Positions 54,932 through 63,509 of a stretch of DNA of 64,000 nucleotides are shown one piece after another. Numbering within the stretch: the first letter of the stretch is position 1; every line of letters begins with the position of its first letter. The notes beneath the pieces were generated by a model, which was not told the origin of the DNA, searched no databases, and saw only the letters and a list, made by a program, of their open reading frames with translations. The position numbers and the translations under genes were made by a program. The DNA is from Anaerolineae bacterium (GTDB lineage: Bacteria; Chloroflexota; Anaerolineae; Promineifilales; Promineifilaceae): positions 359,089 through 423,088 of the forward strand of contig JAHDWK010000001.1 of the NCBI GenBank assembly GCA_023382655.1, in the 5' to 3' direction.

Positions 54932-56713
54932 TTAACCAATACGGCTAAACCGTAAAATTTCCTGACCGCCGGCATTGCGGACGATCAGTGTGGCCCCTTG
55001 AATTTCAAAGGTGGCGGCTGCGCGCAGTAATGAAAGATAGAGAGATTCTTGCTGGTCAATTTCCGCGCCACAGGTCACCAAACTGTTGGTGATGGAGCCA
55101 ATGGACAGGCTGTTGCCAGTGACAAAGTAGCTGGCATTGTAATTGTTACAGCCACCGAAGCCGCTCAACGCATTGCCAGAGCCAAAGAAGGCGGTCACGC
55201 TGGTTCCCGGCACCAACACGCCGGTTACATTCATCGCTGTTAAGGCCCAACTGGTGTTTGCCAACGGATTGACTTGATTGACCGTCACCGTCAACTGGCG
55301 GAATTCGACGCTGCCATTGGTTAGCTGCACCCGCATTTCGTAGGTGGTAGTGACGGTGGGGCACACCTGGCGGCTGCCTTCACCCGTCGCCGGCCATTGG
55401 TTGAAATCGGCTCCTTGTGGGTAAACCCAAATGGCCTGGATGTTTTGCACGTTCCAGCGCAGTGTGGTGCATTGCCCCTGGTTAATCACCGGATTGTCTA
55501 CCCAGAAGTTGATACTGGGAGCGGGCGTGGGCATGGCGGTGGGGGTGGCGGTGGGCACTGGCGGTGGTGGAGAAGGGATCACGGGTACGTTATCGGCGTT
55601 GAATGCCTGCACAAAATCAACGCTGACCCAACCCTGTCCGTTTGGTGCGCCTTGAATTGGTGTGACCCACCAACGGCCGTCGGCACTGATGCCAATAATC
55701 GCGCCCTCTGCCCCAAACGGGGCCGTGCCGATCAAGGGGAAATTGGTGCCGGGGCCAGAACGGACATTCACACCGGCGGGGGCCGTGATACGGCCGTAAG
55801 GCGCCTGTGGTTCTGGCGTGGGAATCTCTACCGTTGGTACCAGGCCGGGTGTTTCCGGTGGCCCATATTGCAGTGAGCCAATGACGGTATCCAGCGTGCT
55901 CAACGGCGGATTCCAATCTTCCGGCGCGAGTCCATTCAGCTGGGTCGCTTTCTCGCTCATGTAGGCGGTGGAGTCACTGTTGACCTGGTCCATCTCGGCC
56001 TGGGGCACATCCCCACCGGTGTTCCAGAGGAATGGTGTGGTAACTGGCCAGCGCATGGAGATAAAAACTTCATCGTTCTCCCCGGCAAACCCCTGGAAGT
56101 AGTAATACAAATTCTGGTTGGTGACCGGGTTTGGGCTTTGCTCAAAGCGGCCCACAAAACGAATACCATCCCAATTACCAAAATCCAGGTAACTGCCTTG
56201 AACTGCCAGGTCGTTGAAGCCCGTCGCCAGTTCCATTGGCAATATCGGGTTGCCGGAAGTCGGGACGGCCTGAGGTTTGGCAGCCACTAGATCTCTGAGC
56301 AGTTGCATATTTTGGGATACAACAGGATTCCCGGCGGCGTCCCACATATCCACATATGCCTGTGCCGGGATGATATAGATGATGGGATCGAGCGGGGTCA
56401 CGGCTGCCGGATCGAGGGTTGCAAAGTTGATTTGAATATGCTCTGGTAGTCCGACCGGGCCGGGGGGCATACTGGCGTCATACGGTTTCTCCGGGACGCA
56501 GTTCACTTGGTAAGGGTAGGGCAGGCCCAGGGTATTGAGGTGTATCTGGCTGGGGTCTACTACTTTGCAAAATGAAACGGTAGGAATAGGTGTGGCAGTG
56601 GCCGTGGCAACCACTACCGATGGCGCGGCGACGGTGGGTGTGGGCGTTGGTTCATCCCCGCCACAGGCTGCCAACAGCAGCGCCACAAAAACAAACAACA
56701 CAAGTTTCTTCAT
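54932..56713 (-). CDS. lipoprotein with SH3b and META/HslJ domains
   Basis: 593 residues. Signal peptide with lipobox LLAAC (Cys 17) and Thr/Pro linker. An unknown N-terminal domain (about 45-300), then a bacterial SH3 domain (ITAPAGVNVRSGPGTNFPLI and GRWWVTPIQGAPNGQGWVSV, about 300-365), a Pro/Thr linker, an Ig-like domain (WVDNPVINQGQCTTLRWNV, about 395-470) and a C-terminal META/HslJ domain (NPLANTSWALTAMNVTG, SGFGGCNNYNASYFV, TCGAEIDQQESLYLSLLRAA). Probably a surface or wall-binding stress protein. TTGGAGGAAAGTA precedes the ATG. Confidence 0.88.
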   Translation of the reverse strand: MKKLVLFVFVALLLAACGGDEPTPTPTVAAPSVVVATATATPIPTVSFCKVVDPSQIHLNTLGLPYPYQVNCVPEKPYDASMPPGPVGLPEHIQINFATLDPAAVTPLDPIIYIIPAQAYVDMWDAAGNPVVSQNMQLLRDLVAAKPQAVPTSGNPILPMELATGFNDLAVQGSYLDFGNWDGIRFVGRFEQSPNPVTNQNLYYYFQGFAGENDEVFISMRWPVTTPFLWNTGGDVPQAEMDQVNSDSTAYMSEKATQLNGLAPEDWNPPLSTLDTVIGSLQYGPPETPGLVPTVEIPTPEPQAPYGRITAPAGVNVRSGPGTNFPLIGTAPFGAEGAIIGISADGRWWVTPIQGAPNGQGWVSVDFVQAFNADNVPVIPSPPPPVPTATPTAMPTPAPSINFWVDNPVINQGQCTTLRWNVQNIQAIWVYPQGADFNQWPATGEGSRQVCPTVTTTYEMRVQLTNGSVEFRQLTVTVNQVNPLANTSWALTAMNVTGVLVPGTSVTAFFGSGNALSGFGGCNNYNASYFVTGNSLSIGSITNSLVTCGAEIDQQESLYLSLLRAAATFEIQGATLIVRNAGGQEILRFSRIG

Positions 56714-57061
56714 TACTTTCCTCCAAATCTAAATCATTATTTGATAGTACCAATTAGAAGTCCTGGTTTACACGAAAACCGGTTTCTTGGTCTGCTTCGA
56801 TTATAGTACACAGCCCAGACAGTCCACAGCAGACCCTAAAAGGTGTAAAAAAGGTGAACCTGGAATTGGTCTGGTTAAAAACCACCCCAGTTAGTATACA
56901 TAATCATGCTGTCTTCGTTTTTTGCTCATAAATGGCTTATTTTCGCGCCGGTTCACAGTTCAGTTGAATCCATGTTAAACTTCAGGGTAAGGTGGGACGA
57001 TTTTCTAAATCGTCCAGAGAGCGATTTGAAAAATCGTTTTATACATAACGCGGAGGGAAAA
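56714..57061. other. 348-bp divergent intergenic region
   Basis: It holds the lipoprotein promoter on the minus strand (TGGTACTAT as a possible extended -10 near 56738-56746) and the leader of the xanthine dehydrogenase. Two hairpins of the GATTT family lie at 56997-57016 (GACGATTTT/AAATCGTC) and 57020-57036 (GCGATTTGAAAAATCG). No further gene is seen; an in-frame extension of the downstream gene to 56906 runs through these hairpins and is not convincing. Confidence 0.45.
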
Positions 57062-59644
57062 ATGGAATTCCTACTGAATGGACAAATAAAGCAATATGAT
57101 GGCGATCCTGACCTGTTGCTGCTGACTTATCTGCGTGAGTACGAGGGCATCCTCTCACCAAAAGATGGCTGTGCGCCGCAGGCGGCCTGTGGCTGCTGCG
57201 TGGTGCAGTTGAATGACAAAGCCGTGTTGGGCTGCGCCACCAAAATGGGCCGGGTGGCGGGCGGCGAAGTGACTACGATTGAAGGCTTAGGTGACTACCG
57301 GCAGCGGGTGTATGCCAATTCGTTTGTGGCTTGCGGCGGAGTGCAGTGTGGCTTTTGCATTCCGGGCATTGTGATGCAAGCGCATGTGTTGATTGGGCAT
57401 AACGCGGAGCCGAGCCGGGCTGATGTGGAAAAGGCGTTGACCCCGCATCTGTGCCGCTGTACAGGCTACAAGAAGATTGTGGACGCGGTGGTTACGGCCG
57501 CAGCCGCCATTCGTAACGAGGAAGAAGTGGAACTACCGGAGAGCGACGGCCGTATCGGTTCCCGCCTGCCCAAATACAAAGCTGCCCAACTGGTGCTGGG
57601 GCAGCACCATTACGTGGATGACATTCAAATCCCCGGTATGAAACATGGCGCATTGAAATTCAGCGACCATCCCCGCGCCCGTGTCTTGAAGATTGACACG
57701 AGTGCAGTGGAACAGTTGGCAGGGGTAGTGCGGGTGTTTACGGCTGGTGACTTCCCCGGTGATCGTTTTGTGGGTCTCATCAAACAGGATTGGCCGCAAA
57801 TGATCGCTGAGGGCGAAATCACCCGGTATGTGGGCGATGTGCTGGCGCTGGTGGTGGCCGAATCAGATGCCCTGGCGCGGGAGGCTGTGAGCCGGATTAT
57901 GGTTGAATACGACGTGCTGGAACCGATCACCGATATGCACGCGGCCATGCAGCCGGGCGGCCCTACCGTGCATGGCAATGACAGCAATATCCTCTCCCGC
58001 TCCGTCACCCATCGCGGCGACGTTGACCAGGCGCGGGCCGCATCAGCCTATACCGTTCAGGGCGTTTTCCAGACGCAGATGATTGAGCATGGCTTCATGG
58101 AGCCAGAATGTGCCATTGCTTATCCGGCGGGTGAGGGCATTGAAGTTCTGTCGCAGGGGCAGGGGGTGTTTGAAGACCGGGTACAGATTGCTAAACTATT
58201 GGGCCTGCCCCAGGCAAAGATACGGGTGCAGATGGTGCCGAATGGCGGCGGTTTTGGCGGCAAGGAAGATTTAGCTACCCAAGGCCACGCCGCGCTGGCG
58301 GCCTACCTCTTGCAGCAGCCGGTGAAGGTGCGTCTGACCCGTGATGAATCCATCGCCTTTCACCCCAAACGCCACCCGATCTGGATGGATTATGAGATTG
58401 GCTGCGACGCGCAGGGCGAATTTACCTTCTGCAAAGTGGCTTTTGTGGGCGACACGGGCGCGTATGCCTCGGTGGGTATGAAAGTGTTGGAACGGTCGGC
58501 GGGGCACGCCACGGGGGCGTATAGTTTTCCGGTGACCGATGTGGTGGCGACGGCCGTGTATACCAACAACATCCCCTGCGGTGCCATGCGCGGCTTTGGC
58601 GTCAACCAGGCTGCCTTTGGCCTGGAAAGCCTGATTGACGACCTGTGCGAAAAGGGTGGCTTCGACCGCTGGCAGTTCCGCTATGACAATGCCCTGGACG
58701 ACGGTCACATGACCGCCACCGGGCAGATCATTGAATCTGGCGCGGGGGCGAAAGCCACACTACTGGCGGTGAAAGATGAATTTTACCAGGCGAAATATGC
58801 CGGGCTGGCCTGTGGCATTAAAAACACCGGCATTGGTAATGGGATGCCGGATTTCTCTTCAGCGCGGATCACCATTGCCGCACCAGACAAGATCATCATT
58901 GATCACGGTTGGACGGAGATGGGGCAGGGGGTGAACACGATGGCGGTGCAGGTAGTGTGCAATGAGACGGGGCTGTCCCCGACCTTGTTTGAAGTGCGCA
59001 TAGACACCGAGTCGGAGCAAGAAGCGGGTATGACCACCGCCTCCCGCGCCACCTCGTTGGTGGGCAATGCCCTCATTGACGCCTGCCGGGGTTTGAAGGC
59101 TGACCTGCAAACCCATTCGTTGGCGGAGTTGGTGGGGCGGGTGTATGACGGCCGTTGGGTGGTAGATTGGACGACAAAACCGGGCGCGCCGGTGGAAAAA
59201 GTATACACCCATTACTCCTACAGCTATGCCACGCAGCTTGTCATTCTGGACGAGGAGAAGGGGTTCGTCAAAAAGGTGATTGCCGCTCACGACGCGGGCA
59301 AAATTTTCAACCCGACCTTGTTTGAAGGGCAGCTAGAGGGTTCGATCCACATGGGGCTGGGCTATGCTATTAGCGAGGAGTTGGTGATGGTGGACGGCCG
59401 TCCCCAATCTACCATGCTCCGCCAGATGGGCATTCTGCGCGCCAAAGAGATGCCGGAAATGGAAATCATCGGCGTGGAAGTGCCCGACCCGTATGGCCCC
59501 TATGGGGCCAAGGGGGTGGGCGAAATTGGGCTGGTGCCCACCGCCGGCGCGGTAGCCAATGCCCTCTACCAGTTTGACGGCGTGCGCCGCACCCAACTGC
59601 CCATGCGCATCCCCAAACGCGGTTTGCAGAAGCGACAGAAGTAG
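57062..59644 (+). CDS. xanthine dehydrogenase, selenium-dependent-type fused [2Fe-2S]/molybdopterin protein
   Basis: 860 residues. The N-terminal plant-type 2Fe-2S domain has CAPQAACGCCVVQLN; the second iron-sulfur domain has CGGVQCGFCIPG and LCRCTGYKKIV (about 1-150). The rest is a molybdenum-hydroxylase catalytic domain with GNGGGFGGKE-like NGGGFGGKEDLATQG, GAMRGFGVNQAAF and the active-site Glu region GAKGVGEIGLVPT. There is no FAD domain, matching the TIGR03311-type enzymes in which labile Se is bound at the Mo site; no selenocysteine is encoded. ATG 57062 follows CGGAGGGAAAA. It lies upstream of 8-oxoguanine deaminase, so a purine role fits. Confidence 0.9.
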   Translation: MEFLLNGQIKQYDGDPDLLLLTYLREYEGILSPKDGCAPQAACGCCVVQLNDKAVLGCATKMGRVAGGEVTTIEGLGDYRQRVYANSFVACGGVQCGFCIPGIVMQAHVLIGHNAEPSRADVEKALTPHLCRCTGYKKIVDAVVTAAAAIRNEEEVELPESDGRIGSRLPKYKAAQLVLGQHHYVDDIQIPGMKHGALKFSDHPRARVLKIDTSAVEQLAGVVRVFTAGDFPGDRFVGLIKQDWPQMIAEGEITRYVGDVLALVVAESDALAREAVSRIMVEYDVLEPITDMHAAMQPGGPTVHGNDSNILSRSVTHRGDVDQARAASAYTVQGVFQTQMIEHGFMEPECAIAYPAGEGIEVLSQGQGVFEDRVQIAKLLGLPQAKIRVQMVPNGGGFGGKEDLATQGHAALAAYLLQQPVKVRLTRDESIAFHPKRHPIWMDYEIGCDAQGEFTFCKVAFVGDTGAYASVGMKVLERSAGHATGAYSFPVTDVVATAVYTNNIPCGAMRGFGVNQAAFGLESLIDDLCEKGGFDRWQFRYDNALDDGHMTATGQIIESGAGAKATLLAVKDEFYQAKYAGLACGIKNTGIGNGMPDFSSARITIAAPDKIIIDHGWTEMGQGVNTMAVQVVCNETGLSPTLFEVRIDTESEQEAGMTTASRATSLVGNALIDACRGLKADLQTHSLAELVGRVYDGRWVVDWTTKPGAPVEKVYTHYSYSYATQLVILDEEKGFVKKVIAAHDAGKIFNPTLFEGQLEGSIHMGLGYAISEELVMVDGRPQSTMLRQMGILRAKEMPEMEIIGVEVPDPYGPYGAKGVGEIGLVPTAGAVANALYQFDGVRRTQLPMRIPKRGLQKRQK

Positions 59645-59706
59645 TGCCAGGCAAGGGGCGGAAAGGCTATGGTTAACCAGATTAGTACTGTTCCTTCCCT
59701 GGCACT
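59643..59706. repeat. 9-bp inverted repeat after the xanthine dehydrogenase gene
   Basis: AGTGCCAGG (59643-59651) and CCTGGCACT (59698-59706) enclose 46 bases. The left arm begins at the stop codon. It may close a structured 3' end before the toxin-antitoxin promoter. Confidence 0.55.
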
Positions 59707-59716
59707 TCTCAAGAAC

Positions 59717-59749
59717 TTGTGTTATGCTATCATAATTATACAAGCATAA
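59717..59749 (+). promoter_or_regulatory. promoter/operator region of the second toxin-antitoxin pair
   Basis: TGCTATCAT (59725-59733) is an extended -10 element, and TTATGC (59722-59727) / GCATAA (59744-59749) form an inverted pair around an AT-rich centre, a plausible autoregulatory operator. The antitoxin starts 14 bp downstream. Confidence 0.45.
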
Positions 59750-59763
59750 GATGGAGGTGTTTT

Positions 59764-60036
59764 ATGGTACGCACAACAATCATGGCCGAAGAAGAAATTC
59801 TGTACAAAATTGAATGGATTGCCAGAGAACAAGGCAAATCAAAGGCTGAGATCATCCGCGAAGCTCTTGTTATGTATGTGACGGATGTGGAGACACAAAA
59901 TCTGCCACAGAACCCCTTGCTTAGCTTAATTGGTCTGGCCGGTGATGAAGGCGAGGAAATGGATTTATCTGACGGTAAGGACGAGGAAATATTACGTGAG
60001 GAATGGAACAAACAATATGAAGAGCGTCATAGTTGA
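59764..60036 (+). CDS. ribbon-helix-helix antitoxin
   Basis: 90 residues. MVRTTIMAEEEILYKIEWIA and REQGKSKAEIIREALVMYV have the strand-helix-helix pattern of CopG/RHH DNA-binding antitoxins; the acidic C-terminal tail (DEGEEMDLSDGKDEEI) should bind the toxin. ATG 59764 has TGGAGG upstream. It overlaps the PIN toxin by 20 bp. AT-rich and free of octamers, unlike the genes around it. Confidence 0.88.
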   Translation: MVRTTIMAEEEILYKIEWIAREQGKSKAEIIREALVMYVTDVETQNLPQNPLLSLIGLAGDEGEEMDLSDGKDEEILREEWNKQYEERHS

Positions 60037-60433
60037 TGCCAGCTTTTTGGTCTCACTCACAAGTGCAAAGGAGCGGCAACATGCAGCTTGTGTGCAGGTT
60101 GCTCAGGGCTTGAATAGTCGTTTGATCATTCCGATTACTGTGATTCCTGAAGCAGCCTATCTTATTGCCAGACGAATCAGCCATCGGGCCATGCGCGTTT
60201 TTTTAAACAAGTTACAAAATCCACAATGGCAAATTGAAGCTATCACTGCTGCTGATTTTGAACGGGCCACACAGATTTTGGATATGTATCAGGATGCCGA
60301 ATTGGATTTTGCTGATAGCACAATTGTGGCTGTGGCTGAACGACTGAATGTGGATACGATATTGACGTTAGATCGGCGGGATTTTCAGATGATACGGCCG
60401 AAGCACACTCCTTACTTTACCCTTTTGCCATGA
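60017..60433 (+). CDS. PIN-domain toxin (VapC family)
   Basis: 138 residues. MKSVIVDASFLVSLTSAKER with the first PIN Asp, ITVIPEAAYLI with Glu, and the C-terminal DAELDFADSTIVAVAERLNV and ILTLDRRDFQMIRP acidic residues: a complete active site. Predicted RNase neutralised by the RHH protein. Its stop overlaps the deaminase start by 4 bp (ATGA), so the toxin is translationally coupled to a purine-catabolism gene, an unusual arrangement. Confidence 0.92.
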   Translation: MKSVIVDASFLVSLTSAKERQHAACVQVAQGLNSRLIIPITVIPEAAYLIARRISHRAMRVFLNKLQNPQWQIEAITAADFERATQILDMYQDAELDFADSTIVAVAERLNVDTILTLDRRDFQMIRPKHTPYFTLLP

Positions 60434-61794
60434 CAACCCTTTTGGTGCGGAATGCCCGACTGCTCATCACCATGACTGATGCCGGGGAGAAGATACCCGA
60501 CGGGGCGTTGTTTGTGCGGGGGAATGTGATCGAGTGGGTGGGGGACACGGCCGTACTGCCCCCACATTACCACACCGCCGACCAGATCATAGACGCCACC
60601 GATCAGATGGTGCTGCCCGGCCTGGTCAACACCCACCACCACCTCTACCAGAGCCTCACCCGCGCTCTGGCCCCCAACAGCAGGCTGTTTGATTGGCTCA
60701 AAACGCTTTATCCTATCTGGGTGCGTATGGACGGGGAAGCCATTTACGTCAGCGCCCTGGTGGGCATGGCTGAACTGATTTTAAGCGGCTGTACCACTGC
60801 CAGCGACCATCTCTACCTCTTCCCCAACGGGGCAAAATTAGATGATGAAATTCGCGCTGCCCAGGAGATTGGGCTGCGTTTTCATGCCGCGCGGGGTTCG
60901 ATGTCGCTGGGCGAGAGCGATGGTGGCCTGCCGCCGGACAGTGTGGTGGAAGATGAAGAGGCGATACTACGCGATTGTCGCCGCGTGATTGAGCAGTTTC
61001 ACGATCCAAACCCGTTGGCGATGATGCGGATTGTGGTGGCCCCCTGTTCCCCCTTTTCGGTGACGCCGGACTTGATGCGCGAATCGGCGCGGCTGGCGCG
61101 CAGTTATGGCGTGACGCTGCACACCCATCTGGCGGAGACGAAGGATGAGGAGCTGTTTTGCCAGGAGACGTTTGGTTGGCGTCCGGCGGCCTATGCCGAA
61201 CAGCTAGAGTGGGTGGGCGATGACGTGTGGTGGGCGCACGCAGTGCATGTGGATGAAGCCGAAATTGAGCTGATGGCCCGGACGCAGACGGGCGCGGCGC
61301 ACTGCCCGTGCAGCAACATGCGCCTGGCGAGCGGCATTGCGCCGGTACGTCAATGGCTAGACGGCCGTGTCCGTGTTGGTTTGGGCGTAGATGGTTCGGC
61401 CAGCAACGATGGCTCGCACATGTTGAATGAGGCACGGCAGGCGTTGTTGTTGCAACGGGTGTTAAACCAGGCAAATACACTCAAAGTGGAAGAAGCGTTG
61501 TGGTTGGCGACGCGGGGTGGGGCGCAGGTGTTGAAACGGGATGACATCGGGCAGATTGCGCCGGGCAAAGCGGCCGATTTTATCGCTTATGATTTGAACC
61601 GGCTGGCTTATGCCGGGGCGCAGCATGATCCGCTGGCGGCGTTGCTCTTTTGTGCGCCGCAGCCGGTAGAGTGGAGTGTGATTAACGGCCGTGTCGTTGT
61701 CGCCGACGGTGTGTTACAAACCCTAGACCTGGAACCAGTTATCCGACGACACAATCAAATCAGCCAACGGTTGATCAATAACGAAACATCATAG
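60430..61794 (+). CDS. 8-oxoguanine deaminase (amidohydrolase)
   Basis: 454 residues of the AtzA/TrzN-type amidohydrolases. Metal ligands: GLVNTHHHLYQSLTR (HxH), LHTHLAETKDEE (His), AHAVHVDEAEIELM (His) and GVDGSASNDGSHMLNEAR (Asp). The combination SRLFDWLKTLYPIW, RGSMSLGESDGGLPPDSVVE and APCSPFSVTPDLMRESARLA is characteristic of 8-oxoguanine deaminases, which make urate. With the upstream xanthine dehydrogenase this forms a purine-oxidation unit. GTG-free ATG start overlapping the toxin stop. Confidence 0.9.
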   Translation: MTTLLVRNARLLITMTDAGEKIPDGALFVRGNVIEWVGDTAVLPPHYHTADQIIDATDQMVLPGLVNTHHHLYQSLTRALAPNSRLFDWLKTLYPIWVRMDGEAIYVSALVGMAELILSGCTTASDHLYLFPNGAKLDDEIRAAQEIGLRFHAARGSMSLGESDGGLPPDSVVEDEEAILRDCRRVIEQFHDPNPLAMMRIVVAPCSPFSVTPDLMRESARLARSYGVTLHTHLAETKDEELFCQETFGWRPAAYAEQLEWVGDDVWWAHAVHVDEAEIELMARTQTGAAHCPCSNMRLASGIAPVRQWLDGRVRVGLGVDGSASNDGSHMLNEARQALLLQRVLNQANTLKVEEALWLATRGGAQVLKRDDIGQIAPGKAADFIAYDLNRLAYAGAQHDPLAALLFCAPQPVEWSVINGRVVVADGVLQTLDLEPVIRRHNQISQRLINNETS

Positions 61795-61837
61795 CCAGGA
61801 TGTGGTGTGGTATACTCTCAGCCATGAGGTACAGGTG

Positions 61838-62197
61838 ATGATTGAGATTGAAAAGCTCCCAACCAGCGGCCAGGTGGCGATTAACATTCAGGTAACAGCG
61901 ACAATCAATGTGTCGGCTTTTAGCGCCCAACAGAAAGTGACACGTCTGGCTGCCAGCCATATTAGTACCCATATGCACGGCGGTCAGCCCAAGTTGGTTG
62001 TCCATGATCGGGTGGTGTGGCGTGTGCCGGTCATTTTTTCGATGGCGCCGCATGGCGACAGAGGGGCGGTGGGGGAGATTGATGTAGACGTAGAAACCGG
62101 CGCTACCCAACTCTCCCAAGAGATGATTGAAGGAATGAAACACCGTGCCAAAGAGCTTGCTCTCAGTTCCCCATCACCGGCAACAACAACCGGCTGA
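61838..62197 (+). CDS. hypothetical protein
   Basis: 119 residues from ATG 61838 (an upstream in-frame ATG at 61802 is possible). Beta-rich core QVAINIQVTATINVSAFSAQ and VVWRVPVIFSMAPHGDRGAV, then GEIDVDVETGATQLSQEMIE, which resembles PepSY-like domains that often inhibit or assist peptidases. It overlaps the following C39-like gene by 53 bp, and the two may have been partners. The last residues (SSPSPATTTG) are read through the start of that gene. Confidence 0.65.
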   Translation: MIEIEKLPTSGQVAINIQVTATINVSAFSAQQKVTRLAASHISTHMHGGQPKLVVHDRVVWRVPVIFSMAPHGDRGAVGEIDVDVETGATQLSQEMIEGMKHRAKELALSSPSPATTTG

Positions 62198-62435
62198 TTG
62201 TTTGGCGGCTTGCGCGGCCATGGTTTTGGATTACCTGGGTATTCAAGTGGGGTACGGCCGTTTGCTGAAACTGCTGAAAATCGAGCCTTTTGGCGCATCG
62301 GCCTATAATCTGAATTACCTTTTATCACTGGGGATTACGGGAGCCATTGATATCCGCGACATGACTGTGTTGCGTGAACTTCTTCAGGCAGGTTCGCCGC
62401 TCATTACTCTGGTTCGTACAGGGGAGTTGTCTTAA
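62145..62435 (+). CDS. truncated C39-like peptidase domain
   Basis: 96 residues. LSVPHHRQQQPADCLAACAA and MVLDYLGIQVGYGRLLKLL match the N-terminal half of peptidase C39-like domains, with the candidate catalytic Cys in ADCLAACAA. The protein stops after PLITLVRTGELS, just where the catalytic His and Asp half should begin, so it is likely inactive: a decayed gene, or a pseudo-enzyme that only binds peptides. The LLM gene starts 22 bp later. Confidence 0.65.
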   Translation: MPKSLLSVPHHRQQQPADCLAACAAMVLDYLGIQVGYGRLLKLLKIEPFGASAYNLNYLLSLGITGAIDIRDMTVLRELLQAGSPLITLVRTGELS

Positions 62436-62457
62436 TAAATGATTGAAGGAGGCAGTG

Positions 62458-63462
62458 ATGGCAAAAGATCGCGTGGCGCTTTATTTGCAGGATGCGCACC
62501 CGTTGCCGGAAGGCATTGAGTTGGTGAAATATGCGGAGGCGAAGGGGTTTGAAGCGGTGTGGCAGGCGGAGAGCCGGCTGGTGCGGGATGCCATTGTGCC
62601 CATGGCGGCTTTTGCCAGCCACACCAGCACATTGAAAGTAGGCAGCGGCGTTACCAATAATTGGACGCGCAACATTGGCTTGCTGGCAGCCACCTTTCTG
62701 ACGCTGGATGACCTGGCCCCCGACCGCATTATCTGTGGCATTGGCGCGTGGTGGGACCCGCTGGCGCAGAAGGTGGGCATTGAGCGGCGCAAACCGCTGC
62801 TGGCAATGCGGGAGACGGTGGAGGTGCTGCGCCGGCTGCTGAACATGGAAAATGTGACCTTTCATGGGGAGTTTCATCATGTGGATGGCATACAGTTGGA
62901 TGTGGTTCACGGCCGTACCACCCCCCGTCACGTACCCATCTACATCGGCGCCACCGGCATGAAGATGATGGAATTGACCGGCGAAATCGCCGATGGTGCG
63001 GTGCTGAATTATCTCGTTGCCCCTAAATATAACCTGGAAGCGATGGACGCCCTGGAACGGGGCGCAAAGAAAGCGGGCAAAACCATTGGCGATATTGACC
63101 GACCGCAGTTGATGATTTGTTCTGTTGACCATGACCGGAAGCGGGCGCTGGATGGGGCGCGCAAGATGATCACGCAATATCTGGGGCAGCAACCACACCT
63201 GATGAAGGCCAGCGGCGTCAGCCAGGAATTGTTGGACGATCTGCACCAGGTGCTTACCTGGCCCGCGACCGATGAGCAAATTGAGGCGGCGATGCACCTT
63301 GTGCCCGATGATGTGGTGCAGATGTGTACGGCCGCCGGTTCCCCCGCCGAAGTGAAAGCCAAAGTGCGCGAATATATTGACAATGGCTGCACCTGCCCCA
63401 TCCTTTACCCATTGGGCGATGCCCGGTTGATGATTGATATTTTTAGTGAGGGGTATGTGTGA
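62458..63462 (+). CDS. LLM-class (F420-dependent type) oxidoreductase
   Basis: 334 residues of the luciferase-like TIM-barrel family, close to the Mer/F420-dependent branch: [95 protein letters not shown]420 rather than FMN is inferred from family resemblance only. ATG 62458 follows AAGGAGG. Confidence 0.88.
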   Translation: MAKDRVALYLQDAHPLPEGIELVKYAEAKGFEAVWQAESRLVRDAIVPMAAFASHTSTLKVGSGVTNNWTRNIGLLAATFLTLDDLAPDRIICGIGAWWDPLAQKVGIERRKPLLAMRETVEVLRRLLNMENVTFHGEFHHVDGIQLDVVHGRTTPRHVPIYIGATGMKMMELTGEIADGAVLNYLVAPKYNLEAMDALERGAKKAGKTIGDIDRPQLMICSVDHDRKRALDGARKMITQYLGQQPHLMKASGVSQELLDDLHQVLTWPATDEQIEAAMHLVPDDVVQMCTAAGSPAEVKAKVREYIDNGCTCPILYPLGDARLMIDIFSEGYV

Positions 63463-63500
63463 GCAGTGAGCAGTGGGCAGTAAGTAGTGAGTAGTGAGCT
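63463..63500. repeat. GTGAGCAGTGAGCAG repeat
   Basis: Tandem GCAGTGAGCAGTGGGCAG and TAGTGAGTAGTGAGC units directly after the LLM stop. The same unit lies in the dnaE linker (47570-47670). Confidence 0.75.
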
Positions 63501-63509
63501 GATTAGGGT

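Noticed and set aside
57062..59644. Selenocysteine-containing enzyme
   Set aside because: The frame has no in-frame UGA; selenium in this family is a labile Mo ligand, so the selenium link rests on family resemblance only.
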